This document shows positions 30,901-40,409 of a stretch of DNA of 64,000 bases, piece after piece. Below the pieces are notes generated by a model. That model had not been told where the DNA came from, made no database searches, and saw only the letters and a program-made list of their open reading frames with translations. Both the position numbers and the translations under genes were made by a program. This DNA comes from a virus. The first letter of the stretch is position 1; each line of letters starts with the position of its first letter. The stretch lies in the IMG/VR virus record IMGVR_UViG_3300012017_000779, positions 18,179 through 82,178 of that record; one strand, given 5' to 3'.

Positions 30901-33152
30901 AAAGTATTCCATGAAGGATTATTAATAAAATTACTTTGAGATTTTACAACATCACTTTTTGAATCTCCTTGATTATAAAGAGCATCAGCTCCAAAATATG
31001 CTGCTACAGAATTACCAAGATTTAATTTACCTCCTGTTGCATCTGTAATTTTTTTACCTAATGGTAAAGGTGCTTTTACAGATGTTTTTGTTGCAGTCCA
31101 TAAAGGTTTTAACCATTTTCCTGCTTGTAAAACCATTTTTGGTGCACCTCCTATTCCTGTCATTGGAGAATCTTCAAAAGGAGATCTACCTTTAGGTTGT
31201 GGTTTATAATTACTTTCTGGAGCATCTGTAAATAGTCTATTTAAAATATTAGAATGTTCCCAGTCATCTTGTCTTTTATTAAATTGACCTACTGTTTCTT
31301 TAATACCTTCATTATTAGCAAGACCTTTCTTTATTTTACTATCTTCTTTTTCTTTTTGAATTGCTTTTTCTTTTTCTTCTGAACTTTTTTTAACAAAAGC
31401 TTGTATATTATTTTTATATTTAGGATCAAAAGACCAGTCTAAAGGTTTTTGATAAATATTATTTACTCTTGTATTATCAGAAGAATTAGATGAAACTTTA
31501 GACATACTATCATCAACAGGTTTAGCCATCTTATCTAAAACTGCTGTCCTAGCTTTAACATCTCCTTTATTTAAAGGTTGATATTTACCAGACCTATTCC
31601 AATCTACTTGCCACTTACCATTAACTTTTTTGTAATTACCCTTACTTCCTTTTACAGTGTATATACCACCATCTTGGTAATTATCTATTTCTTCTACTAC
31701 ATAACCACCTCTTCTATATTCTTCTATCTCATCTTCATCAAGATCAGCTTCTATAAATCCTGGAGAAACATCTTTATAATTTTCTGCAAAATAATTAGCA
31801 TCTTCATTTGAATCAAATCTTATAGCTTCATTAGATTCCGGACCATAGTCTCCAAGTTGTAGTACACCATTCTCATCTTGTATTTGTGGTACTGCATAAT
31901 TATCCATGCTTGCCATGTAATGAGAACCAGTATCTCCATTATCAAATTGATAAGGATTGTCTGGTAGGTTAATCATTCTTTCAGCAGCAGGGTTACCAAA
32001 CTCATTAGCATATGCTAGTCTAGCTTTCATCATACCAGTCATTGCATCTTTGTTACCACCATCTTGTTTTTTAGGAAACATAGATTTACCATCTTTTTCA
32101 AATTGTTCTTCACGGACTCTTGCTTCTCCTTCTTCTGTAGTTGGATCTTGATACATTAAAGCATTTGCACCTGGAAAACCTTCTGTAAATTCTTGTAATT
32201 TATTTCTTGGTATAAATTGTAAATTAGGATCAGCTTTGATCATTGCATCTGTTTGTGCTTCTAATTCAGTATTTCTTCTGTCATAGTAATTACTTATTGC
32301 TTGATCTGATGCTACAGTATTATTAGGTCTTTGACCTAAAAAACCAGCAGTACTTGCACCACCTCCTAAGTTTTGCAAATGGTGATACTTTTCATGTTCT
32401 GTCCACCAACCATTATTTTCTATTGATCCAGGTCTTGTATCTTGACTTATTTCACCTGTTGCTGCATTATATCCTGTATTCTCATCAGTTTCAATTACTT
32501 CTGGTTCTTGCCATTCTACACATTGACCATTATAAATAATATATCCTTCTGGACATTTTGATTCTCCACCATCTTGTGCATGTACTAATCCTTGACCACC
32601 ACACTCATGACATGTAGTAATATCTTTACCACCATCTTCAGCATCCCATTTCCAGCCACATTTTTTACATGTTACTTTTTTAGTAAGTAAAGCACCACCT
32701 TCTGCATAATACTTTGAGTTAGGATCAAATACTTTATTCTTTCTAGACTTAGGTTTTGCAAATAAAAAATTTTGTGTAAATAATTTATTAGTTGCACTAA
32801 GACTTCTTGAGTAACCTTTAGAATTTTTTTTATTAGGCATTTTTAAAACAGAACCACCTTTACGCATAAAATCTTCAGGTTGTTCTAACTCAGGTTGCAT
32901 TCTATAGTTAGTAGTAATTTCTTCTCCGGGTTTTAAATTTTTAGAAGCATAGATAAATCTTTTATTATCTATTTTTTTACTATAAGCTGTAGGATTTTTT
33001 TCATTATGATTATGATTTCTTCCAATTTCAGATGCGGGTTGATCATCAACATGAGCTAATCCAATTACCTCACCTTTTTTAAAAGGTGCTTTAGTAAATA
33101 AACCTTTACCAGCTCCTTTTATACTAGATTGTTTTGTTATATATTTTTTCAT
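27969..33152 (-). CDS. SET-domain / zinc-ribbon / N-acetylmuramoyl-L-alanine amidase fusion, 1727 aa
   Basis: Residues 1-90 form a compact SET domain: GAGKGLFT (13-20), KKGEVIG, NHNHNEKNP (46-54) and GEEITTNYR (76-84). This is the order seen in SET protein-lysine methyltransferases. A four-Cys zinc ribbon follows (C162, C165, C181, C184). The middle contains many GG peptides, a duplicated GGYxVEEIDNYQxGG block and hydrophobic Ala/Gly segments (about 740-810). The C-terminal 156 residues are an Amidase_2/T7-lysozyme-type domain: HH at 1579-1580, HAG at 1627, E1647, THEQIR with H1686 and KPD with D1708. Such enzymes cut the amide bond between MurNAc and L-Ala in peptidoglycan, fitting cell-wall penetration during infection. 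The start overlaps the muzzle-gene stop by 1 nt. The amidase call is firm, the SET call good, and the methylation target unknown. Confidence 0.85.
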   Translation of the reverse strand: MKKYITKQSSIKGAGKGLFTKAPFKKGEVIGLAHVDDQPASEIGRNHNHNEKNPTAYSKKIDNKRFIYASKNLKPGEEITTNYRMQPELEQPEDFMRKGGSVLKMPNKKNSKGYSRSLSATNKLFTQNFLFAKPKSRKNKVFDPNSKYYAEGGALLTKKVTCKKCGWKWDAEDGGKDITTCHECGGQGLVHAQDGGESKCPEGYIIYNGQCVEWQEPEVIETDENTGYNAATGEISQDTRPGSIENNGWWTEHEKYHHLQNLGGGASTAGFLGQRPNNTVASDQAISNYYDRRNTELEAQTDAMIKADPNLQFIPRNKLQEFTEGFPGANALMYQDPTTEEGEARVREEQFEKDGKSMFPKKQDGGNKDAMTGMMKARLAYANEFGNPAAERMINLPDNPYQFDNGDTGSHYMASMDNYAVPQIQDENGVLQLGDYGPESNEAIRFDSNEDANYFAENYKDVSPGFIEADLDEDEIEEYRRGGYVVEEIDNYQDGGIYTVKGSKGNYKKVNGKWQVDWNRSGKYQPLNKGDVKARTAVLDKMAKPVDDSMSKVSSNSSDNTRVNNIYQKPLDWSFDPKYKNNIQAFVKKSSEEKEKAIQKEKEDSKIKKGLANNEGIKETVGQFNKRQDDWEHSNILNRLFTDAPESNYKPQPKGRSPFEDSPMTGIGGAPKMVLQAGKWLKPLWTATKTSVKAPLPLGKKITDATGGKLNLGNSVAAYFGADALYNQGDSKSDVVKSQSNFINNPSWNTLGDASFETGVNALGFLGLGLGKQVFKPAYNASKNLIKGFKGVPKQLSGSPKIDLSKYDFSSKNLKEISGFLPRRQFIKNLQKEELIGKDFQDLNYAARSTDRTNKLTKLALNREATKFRGVDGSVPRDGKGVMDYTNRPYDMSKPSWNNKISEFENMKNAGVNFDDPISIAKYQATHVPMQQYGYRSGMPDMSYADALYTSDVPSGYGKYMFKLHSPRDYSTGNYQDWFNKYHNLKSRKLNKLAVNNGYWNSQFMPNNSYDLPILLDRNTVVGKKGQKMFDVDETYPFMDYKNLDRNKQIEYKNYLEKLKKDYNTGFRGQYKQGGENNDYVELDLTPEEVQRYKEGGYIVEEIDNYQNGGFNKKGKSYDYTRDPTYTERFKRFFGMEDIDDIAYEKVDDKNIKKYKQTTEPIKKTIRKIPTIETKSNFELDLKNKLQNIAKENILKEKNISKVEPIKNSLQITKNNNSNIKNKIVKPEDSFFESTYKEIKSFDNWLDNQKKLFNNGLDRKLQTWGIVETKDKKVIESPEPINVKDYYKNPTLSQTILNVNDQPNRQFKQQTVPTSNLVLGSRNRGQYQDIESDGLEFTTFHPFSKAANIKPYNKKTNVNGINDDNSVFALDNKGVLHTGIYKNLKNNKDWKFSKTFMNKIVSIDDISLDGARSGNPKFWQPQITILENNKLKKGALNILTKKGKAEEDYYGSILGGRVVFVNPTTKEQTLVSGSVSHIKKEFKRLKGNSKYLEAWSLDNGTYARGLSYKDGKLTKQRLVNYDAENTSGGNGLYIKKYNVPVNKFKETYVYDMPNVRTKKDDSYKAGHKLKNEIKNFVLHHTAYNDPITNNAEVKKQFMTPGQNSSHVVIEEDGSRTIYASPEQVSFHAGKSKWNGREDVNDFSIGVEFQGDTQKKPLTDQQVISFVEYYAPIAKKYNLNLKSIITHEQIRNAYIKKHANEKGLETKPDITYNQYKRILNYMKAKGIN

Positions 33153-36100
33153 TATCTTGGGGATACTTGGATTTTAGCATCAAATACTTTAATTATCATA
33201 TTAACATCATTTACAACTCCAACAGGTGCTGCATTTTTTGTTAAATTTAAAAAATTTAAATAACTTCTAAACTTTTTTCTTTGTAATGGTGGTTTAGCAT
33301 AATTTAAATTTGTAGGAGTTAATATTTTTTTATAACCACTAGCATCTGTTATCCATATATTTCTTTCAATATAATTTCCAGACAATACAGTTGTACCAGG
33401 AACTAATGGTCCTAATGGTGGATAACCTGAACCTACAGGAAATTCACCACGGTCTGCAGTAATATCCCAAAATTGATTAAATTTATATTTACTTTCTTCT
33501 TTAGAAAACAATATGTCATAAGAAGCAAAATTTGTTGTGTTTAATTTAGGATATGTTAAACTTAAAGTTACATTATTTTTAGGAAATATATTTAAGTTTA
33601 AGTATCCAGAAACTTGTTCATTATTAAATACAACTACTTTATCAAAGTTATAATCTAAAATTTTAAATTGGTCAACACAATTAATACTAGATCTTTTATA
33701 ACATTCTAATATATATTCAAATGATCTTATAGTAGTTACTGTTTGTCCAGTAATGTGAGGAAATTCAATTTCAAAAGGATATGGTGTATCATAAAAATTA
33801 CAAAAGTTGTTACATATAAAATTATGTTTCCATATTGTATTTTGCTTACCTAAGTCTCCGGTTGTTAAAAAATTATTTTTAGTTCCCATAGTTAAACTAG
33901 GATGCCAATCATGAAATGAAACCCAAACTTGTGTCTTAGGATCATAACTTACTGTCCAAGAAGCATCTTCAAATAAGAAAGGATCTCCTAATAAATATCT
34001 ACCTTGTCCATTTAATGTAAAATAATCTCCTTTACCATTATCTTTACCATATGTTATTAAAGGTATATAAGCAACTGTACCAGGTGCTCTTGGAATTGGA
34101 TCAGTAACTTCTCTTAATCTATAATCTTTTTTAGAAAAATATAACATTGAGTTTTCACTATCATACATTGATTGACAACCTATACCTGCTACTGGATTAT
34201 CCTGATATGGATAATCAGGAAAATCTTCAGTAAGTTTATATGGTAAAAATAAATTAAACCACCACTTTAATCCTGCAGATGATATTTCTTGTAGTCCTTG
34301 ACCATAAGTAAAAACCTTACCTTGATTTTGTGCTATATAAAATATACCAATAGGAGTAGATATAACAGATAATCTATTTTGTGATGAACCATATTCATAT
34401 GATTTATCAGCATTTGTAACAGATTGTCCAGGTTGTGAAAATAATCCACCATCTCCAATAGTTAATTTAGTTCCTAAATCAGTTTGTAACTGATCAGTAC
34501 CTTGAAACATTAAAGGACTATCATTTTTAAATGTAATTAATATACCACTTTTATTTACACTTTTTACACCACTTACTTGTGATTTAAATTCTTTATAATT
34601 ATTTGCTAAATATATAAACCAACTATCTTTAAATGATTCATCTTGTTGTTGTAAAGAATAATATATTCTATCAGGATAATAAGTATAACAAAGTTGTGAA
34701 ACCTTTGGATTATAATATCTACTTTGTAAAGTACCTTGAGAAAAATATTGAGTAAAAGCTTTAGATATACTTAAAGAATAATCATATCTATATTCATTAC
34801 CTCTAGTTATAATTGCTGGATCAATATTAAACATACGTACAGTATCCGTATATCTATATGGATCATAATGTTTTTCTCCTTCTAGTATTCCTTGTTGTCT
34901 AAAGTCTACTAATACATCTGACTCAACAAAAAAATCTTTAACACTAGAATTAAATATATAAAAGTTAGCATCAGGAACACTAATGTCTCGAGTAGAACCA
35001 TAATTTCCTTCATCATCTACTATATAATTATAACCTCTCCAATCAAGTTGATAATAATCTCTTGGCCAAGGACCTGTTCCTGGAGGGTTTGAATTAAATA
35101 AATTTCGTAAATCAGTTAAATTACTTACTAAAACTGATGGGTCATATTCAATACTATTTATAAAAAATCTTGCATTAGGAATCATATTATACAATGTATA
35201 ATTAAATTCATAACCATCAGGTTGTTGCCACAACCAATCATAAAAATAAAAAAATGTATTTTTTTCAGTATATCTATTTATAAAAGTATCTCCACCAAAA
35301 AATATAGGAGTTTGACCTAGTCTAAACCAAGATAAATTACTATTTCCTGTTGTAGGATTAAATATTGTAGGACAATCACGACCAGCATTTACAGTAACAA
35401 AATTATTTTCTGGTGTTGGATTAGCTGCTGTTGGTTGTACATTAAAAGTCATTTTTTGTTCACATGGAGTAATAGGTATTTGTTTGATACCTTCTAATTG
35501 TCCATATTGATTTCTAATTCTTACTTTAATACCTGCATAGTGACTTGCTATTGTTCTATTAAAAGGAGTATCTATATTACTAAAAGAAGGTAATCCAGAA
35601 GAAGAAGTTGATTGTAGTAATGTACCTAATGTAACTAATGAATTATCAGCACCAGTTAAAGCCGTTGGAAGTGATGGAAGTGGAGGAATAGGACTAATAT
35701 TTATAAAATCAGGACCATCTGTAACAGCTCTTCCTGTTTCAGTTCTTAAAACAACTGTATCAGATCTTTTTAAATTATTAATACTATATGATTTATAAAC
35801 ACCACTACTATTTTGATATAAAGGTACATCTTGTATATTATCTCTAATATAAAAAGCATCTTCTATACTATATCTAAAAATATTTGCAGAAGGTTCCGGA
35901 ATAAAATTACCATAAAAACCATAAGATATGCCTTGTAATGCATATTGTTTATATCTTATAACTGCTAATAATAATTTTTTAGCAGCGTCTGCTCCTCTAG
36001 AAAAATAATATGTAAGTTTTCCAACTGCATTAAAAGCTCCACTTAAAAGTTTACCAAGTGATTGTCTATCTCCTAATTCATTTTCATATTCAATTGATAC

Positions 36101-38689
36101 TGTTTGAGCACCAGGTACAATTGATGCAGCTGCATTAACAGTAGAATTAATTGTATCAGGAGAAGCTACACCAAGAGATGTTAAATTTAAAAGACCACCT
36201 GGAGAAAGAAAATATAAAGGCATACCAGGAATAAGAGGAGGTATACCAGTATTATATGGAACATTTACAGCTGTAGCATAAGCACCTGCACCTGCAGCAT
36301 TAGGTATTTCAACAAGAGAACCACTACCTAATGCTAAAGGAAGTATATATGTTCCACCATTAAGAGTAGGTTTACCTGTCTTTTTTTTAGTTTTTCCAAT
36401 ATTTGATAGTATAGCTTCAATTATTCCACCTACAATCATAATTGTTACTGCTGTATCACTTAATAACTTAAACTGTGGATGATCACTTGGTACAATAAAT
36501 TGTTGTTGAGAAGTTCCATTTAATTGACCATAAAGTTTTAATTCACTAACTGATAAAAAAGGTGTTCTAAACATTGTATCAGGTGAATGAAAAGTCATTA
36601 TATCTTTTGGCACAGTTTGATTTATAACAGGATCTCCATTATCTTGTGCACCTAGTGTTCTTGGTATTCTTATATATGGATCATTATAACCAGCCATATG
36701 TCCATTTTGAGTACTACTTGATGGAATTATAGTATTAAATGGATAATTAGGATATAATCCTTGAGATTTATTTAAAGCTACAGAACCTTTTATTTCAAAA
36801 GTTCTAAGATTATTTAACATCCCTTTTGCAATAATAGATTTACTACCTTCTCTTGAGCCTCTTAGTATTTCATAACCAACTATTCCAGGAATATCATTTC
36901 CTTCATTATCTTTTGGATAAGTAATATTTTCAAAAAAAACTCCCATGAGTCTAATGTGATTATCATTATTTAATGTAGCAGTTGAAGGATTAGCTCTAAA
37001 ATGATAAGTGTTTAGGTTTAATGCATTATCTGGAAATTTATGATGTCTTATATTTTTATTACATAAATCAAATGCTGTAGTTGGTAAATTTGTTAAAGGA
37101 TCAATTGGAAGAGGAGTCCAACATTGTGAAGTTGAGTTCCAAACATCATCTTTATTATCAGGATATTTTTCATTAGATTGCCAATAACCCATTTTACCTG
37201 TAGCAATTACTACACCACCATCAGGTAGAATAGTACCAGGATTACCTGTTTGTGATGCTGTATTAAATACTTCAAACAAATGATCATCAGTTGTTAAACT
37301 ATTAATATTTGTTGCAGTAGCATTAGATAATATAGTTGTACTTTCTGGTAATCCATTTTGAACAGGATAGTTTTCAGAAATTCTTCCAGGAATATGATAT
37401 GATGAAGATTTATCTCCTGTATCATAAACCCATCTAATAAAAAAACAATATACTTCATCTCTTAAATATGATCCTTTACCTCCTCCTTTAACATAATAAT
37501 TTCCAGGATATTCAATAGAAGCCCATTTAGAAGTAATTAAATTTGCTAAAGGTTGATAATTAAAATCAAGTTTTGATGTTGGACCAACTCTTAACAAATA
37601 ATTATTTACTTCTGATATCTGATCTGATTTTTCAAATATAGGAGTTTGTATTGGTAAAAAAGATACAGGAACTGTAATTAAATCTTCTCTAATTTGATCT
37701 AACTCAACTACATTAGTATTAGTAGAATAAAAACCAATTTGTTTAGCTACAGTACCTTGATTAATATTTTGTACAACAACTAAAATAAATTCATCAAAAT
37801 TTTCAGAATCTGCATTTATTGAAATTCTAATAGCTCCTTGTAAATCATCAGGTGACCATACTGGTTGTGTATTACTTGCAGAAAAATAATCAGTTACTTT
37901 TTGACCTTTAATAGCATATGCTATACATGCATAATATGTTCCGTTTCTTAATGTACCTCCAGAACTTCCTAAAGTTACATTAATACAAGGTGTAGTCATA
38001 AATCTTGCTATTCTGATTTTACTACAATCTAATACATTTGTATTAGTACAAATTTCACAATCATTAACTATTGGACAATCTTGAATCCATTGTACTCCTG
38101 GCCATAGTATAGGAGTATTTACACCATTACTATAATAGTTTACATTTACTGGTGCTGAAGAATTACCAAAATATGTATATGATGGTGGTATCCAAGTTTG
38201 AGGATCTCCAACATTTAAAAATCTATCTGGATTTAAACCATCTGCAAAATATACTTGCCATGTACAATCTTCTTTTTCTCTTGATACACCTGATATTAAA
38301 AATCTTTTATCAAAACTTAAACAAGCATCTTGTACAATTGGTTGATATATACATCTATTTTCTTGTAATAAACCAATTTCAGACATAATAGGTCTACCTT
38401 GATTATCATGACCTGCAGTAAAAATTATCCATTTATCAGAAAATAAATAAATACAACCTATAATGTATTTATCAGTAACTGCTGTTTGCATAGTTGCACC
38501 TGTTACAGCACATAAAAAATTTGATGCTTCATTTGATAATGTACCTAAGTCACCTTCAGAAGTATTATTAACAGCATTACGGGCATGTGTCCACATACCA
38601 TCATTTACAAATGTAGGATCTGAATCTTTATTTAATCCTTTAGTAAATGTATGTGTTATATTTTGTCCTGAATTATCTGATTCTGCCAT
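33152..38689 (-). CDS. Large tail tube/muzzle-type protein, 1845 aa
   Basis: The N-terminus (THTFTKGLNKDSDPTFVNDG, then ARNAV and LSNEASN) is the strongly conserved opening of the largest tail protein of crAss-like phages, which forms the distal tail (muzzle/hub) below the ring proteins. A Cys-rich segment near residues 200-230 is followed by an Ig/FN3-like beta stretch (GTLRNGTYYACIAYAIKG). Residues about 740-930 are unusually hydrophobic (AVTIMIVGGIIEAIL and Ala/Gly-rich stretches), a possible membrane-interacting segment. The C-terminal half is beta-rich, with repeated Tyr/Trp/Gly strands and no recognised enzyme motif. The gene sits 2 nt after the 351-aa connector gene and ends in a 1-nt overlap with the SET/amidase gene, so translation is probably coupled. 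The family assignment is from recall of crAss-like proteins. Confidence 0.75.
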   Translation of the reverse strand: MAESDNSGQNITHTFTKGLNKDSDPTFVNDGMWTHARNAVNNTSEGDLGTLSNEASNFLCAVTGATMQTAVTDKYIIGCIYLFSDKWIIFTAGHDNQGRPIMSEIGLLQENRCIYQPIVQDACLSFDKRFLISGVSREKEDCTWQVYFADGLNPDRFLNVGDPQTWIPPSYTYFGNSSAPVNVNYYSNGVNTPILWPGVQWIQDCPIVNDCEICTNTNVLDCSKIRIARFMTTPCINVTLGSSGGTLRNGTYYACIAYAIKGQKVTDYFSASNTQPVWSPDDLQGAIRISINADSENFDEFILVVVQNINQGTVAKQIGFYSTNTNVVELDQIREDLITVPVSFLPIQTPIFEKSDQISEVNNYLLRVGPTSKLDFNYQPLANLITSKWASIEYPGNYYVKGGGKGSYLRDEVYCFFIRWVYDTGDKSSSYHIPGRISENYPVQNGLPESTTILSNATATNINSLTTDDHLFEVFNTASQTGNPGTILPDGGVVIATGKMGYWQSNEKYPDNKDDVWNSTSQCWTPLPIDPLTNLPTTAFDLCNKNIRHHKFPDNALNLNTYHFRANPSTATLNNDNHIRLMGVFFENITYPKDNEGNDIPGIVGYEILRGSREGSKSIIAKGMLNNLRTFEIKGSVALNKSQGLYPNYPFNTIIPSSSTQNGHMAGYNDPYIRIPRTLGAQDNGDPVINQTVPKDIMTFHSPDTMFRTPFLSVSELKLYGQLNGTSQQQFIVPSDHPQFKLLSDTAVTIMIVGGIIEAILSNIGKTKKKTGKPTLNGGTYILPLALGSGSLVEIPNAAGAGAYATAVNVPYNTGIPPLIPGMPLYFLSPGGLLNLTSLGVASPDTINSTVNAAASIVPGAQTVSIEYENELGDRQSLGKLLSGAFNAVGKLTYYFSRGADAAKKLLLAVIRYKQYALQGISYGFYGNFIPEPSANIFRYSIEDAFYIRDNIQDVPLYQNSSGVYKSYSINNLKRSDTVVLRTETGRAVTDGPDFINISPIPPLPSLPTALTGADNSLVTLGTLLQSTSSSGLPSFSNIDTPFNRTIASHYAGIKVRIRNQYGQLEGIKQIPITPCEQKMTFNVQPTAANPTPENNFVTVNAGRDCPTIFNPTTGNSNLSWFRLGQTPIFFGGDTFINRYTEKNTFFYFYDWLWQQPDGYEFNYTLYNMIPNARFFINSIEYDPSVLVSNLTDLRNLFNSNPPGTGPWPRDYYQLDWRGYNYIVDDEGNYGSTRDISVPDANFYIFNSSVKDFFVESDVLVDFRQQGILEGEKHYDPYRYTDTVRMFNIDPAIITRGNEYRYDYSLSISKAFTQYFSQGTLQSRYYNPKVSQLCYTYYPDRIYYSLQQQDESFKDSWFIYLANNYKEFKSQVSGVKSVNKSGILITFKNDSPLMFQGTDQLQTDLGTKLTIGDGGLFSQPGQSVTNADKSYEYGSSQNRLSVISTPIGIFYIAQNQGKVFTYGQGLQEISSAGLKWWFNLFLPYKLTEDFPDYPYQDNPVAGIGCQSMYDSENSMLYFSKKDYRLREVTDPIPRAPGTVAYIPLITYGKDNGKGDYFTLNGQGRYLLGDPFLFEDASWTVSYDPKTQVWVSFHDWHPSLTMGTKNNFLTTGDLGKQNTIWKHNFICNNFCNFYDTPYPFEIEFPHITGQTVTTIRSFEYILECYKRSSINCVDQFKILDYNFDKVVVFNNEQVSGYLNLNIFPKNNVTLSLTYPKLNTTNFASYDILFSKEESKYKFNQFWDITADRGEFPVGSGYPPLGPLVPGTTVLSGNYIERNIWITDASGYKKILTPTNLNYAKPPLQRKKFRSYLNFLNLTKNAAPVGVVNDVNMIIKVFDAKIQVSPR

Positions 38690-38691
38690 TT

Positions 38692-39747
38692 TTATATAAC
38701 TCTAGTGTTTCTAAAACTTCTTGGATGTTCATTATTTGGTCTATGACTTGTAAACATATCATAATATTTACTATGCATAGCTCTTCTATTTGTCCACCAA
38801 ATTTCTTCAAGTTCACTAAAGTTTGGAGTATTAACTAAACTAAGTGCTTGATTTCTAGCAGCTTTTAATCTACCTTCTATTATCTGCATTCTTTGTGCAA
38901 CATCTTCACCATTCATTAATAAGTTTTCAAGAATTCTTGCTTTAAATGCATATTCATAATATTCATTTATAAGATCATGATCAGGAACTAATAAGTTTCC
39001 ATTATCATCTTCCATAGCTCCTTGATAATTTAAATAAACTTTACATGTGTCTAGTGTAGTAAATAAAAAACCACCTTTTATCCAACCTTCATCTAAAGTA
39101 TTTACATATAAATTTGGACAGTCACAAGAAATTTCTTGACTAGTTTTCATTCTTAATGGAAGAAGTGTACTATAGGTTCTTGTTTGTCCAGTATTTACTA
39201 TTTGAATAAGTTCAGATTTTTCTCCTTTACAGTTCATAAAAACTCTTGGCCTTATACAAGTATCTCCATAAGGATTAAGTGGATCATATGAGCTAGGAAT
39301 AGTTGGTGTGGGACATTCTGCAGCACAAGAATTAGTAGGACATGCTGCAGTATGATTACATGGATTAGAATTACATGTAGAACAGTTAATTGTAATAGGT
39401 GCACATACATTTACATTAGCTGGAGTTTCAACATAAGGTACTTCTTGTATATTAGTTCCACCAACCATTCCATTGTATCCTATACTTTCAGTAAATTCAC
39501 CACATAGTAATGCATAATTAAATACATAAAAGTCATCTGGTAATTTTACTCTACCATGACATACTTCTAATACAACTTCTTTAGTTTGATTAATTCTTAA
39601 ACCTAAATCATAGTTTAATTTTTTAGCTAACTTGATAAGCTGTTGAGGCTCTATCATGTTTTCTAATGCTAAAGTATTAAAGTCTATTGATACATCTTCT
39701 AAAACTGAGTCAAAAGTTCTGTACCGTAGTGTATAATTAAAGTCCAT
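38692..39747 (-). CDS. Conserved crAss-like tail connector/ring protein, 351 aa
   Basis: It opens with NYTLRYRTFDSVLEDV, LENMIEPQQLIKLAKKLNYD and LGLRINQTKEVVLEV, then KLPDDFYVFNYALLCG. I recognise this as one of the most conserved virion proteins of crAss-like phages, placed between the P22 gp4-like connector and the giant tail protein. A Cys-rich insert (about residues 115-150) interrupts the middle. The C-terminus (KARILENLLMNGEDVAQRMQ through EIWWTNRRAMHSKYYDMF) is helical and also conserved. It starts by a 1-nt overlap with the preceding gene and ends 2 nt before the next start. The role as a ring or adaptor between portal-side connector and tail is inferred from family and order. Confidence 0.75.
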   Translation of the reverse strand: MDFNYTLRYRTFDSVLEDVSIDFNTLALENMIEPQQLIKLAKKLNYDLGLRINQTKEVVLEVCHGRVKLPDDFYVFNYALLCGEFTESIGYNGMVGGTNIQEVPYVETPANVNVCAPITINCSTCNSNPCNHTAACPTNSCAAECPTPTIPSSYDPLNPYGDTCIRPRVFMNCKGEKSELIQIVNTGQTRTYSTLLPLRMKTSQEISCDCPNLYVNTLDEGWIKGGFLFTTLDTCKVYLNYQGAMEDDNGNLLVPDHDLINEYYEYAFKARILENLLMNGEDVAQRMQIIEGRLKAARNQALSLVNTPNFSELEEIWWTNRRAMHSKYYDMFTSHRPNNEHPRSFRNTRVI

Positions 39748-40409
39748 TATCTAAGTGTATTTTGACTATCATCAGGTCCATCTGTTGGAATTGACATAGT
39801 CATAGTTAATTCTTTTATTACAAATTGTTCTACTTCAGAAAATAAATATTCTGGTAATGAGAAAGGTTCATCTTGTCTTACTGTACATTCTTTTGTATCA
39901 CATGTTTCAATAGTTCCTTCAAAGATTGCTTCCATTCTTATTGCTTCCCAATCTACATTAGGACAATATATGTAGCCATCTAAATACCAAAAATAAAAGT
40001 TTCTATTATATTTCCAAGTTGTAGTTTTAGTCATAGAAACCCAGGTACCTGGATCTGTTCTAAACATTTCTATACTACCATCTATTGAAGATGTGGTACG
40101 TATAATAGGTCCTGCCATTCCATTTAATATTCCTGGAATCTTTTCTTTTGATCTTTTAAAATAACAACCTGAATATACTCCAAGACAACCAGCTTCTACT
40201 TTATCTACATCTATTAATTCTATATAAGGAAGAACTCTAAATAAAGAACTAATTTTCATTAGTCTAAATTGATTGTCTTCTCTTTTAATTAATGTTTGTG
40301 AATATTTTAATAAAGATGAATATATTATTCTATCAGTTAAAAAAGCATCTTCTTTAACAGCTTTTAATGTATTTCTTACTCTTGATATTGTTTCACCAAT
40401 TGTTGTCAT
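39747..40409 (-). CDS. Tail-stabilisation/connector protein (crAss-like, P22 gp4-type position), 220 aa
   Basis: The N-terminus MTTIGETISRVRNTLKAV followed by DAFLTDRIIYSSLLKYSQTL is characteristic of the small connector conserved in crAss-like phages, with a helical domain of the head-completion type. The middle contains IELIDVDKVEAGC, SSIDGSIEMFRTDPGTW and a Tyr/Trp-rich strand. The start overlaps the stop of the 193-aa gene by 4 nt (ATGA). Its stop overlaps the next start by 1 nt, so the three connector genes form a translationally coupled set. It probably docks on the portal/ring stack at the neck. The precise ring number cannot be told from sequence alone. Confidence 0.75.
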   Translation of the reverse strand: MTTIGETISRVRNTLKAVKEDAFLTDRIIYSSLLKYSQTLIKREDNQFRLMKISSLFRVLPYIELIDVDKVEAGCLGVYSGCYFKRSKEKIPGILNGMAGPIIRTTSSIDGSIEMFRTDPGTWVSMTKTTTWKYNRNFYFWYLDGYIYCPNVDWEAIRMEAIFEGTIETCDTKECTVRQDEPFSLPEYLFSEVEQFVIKELTMTMSIPTDGPDDSQNTLR

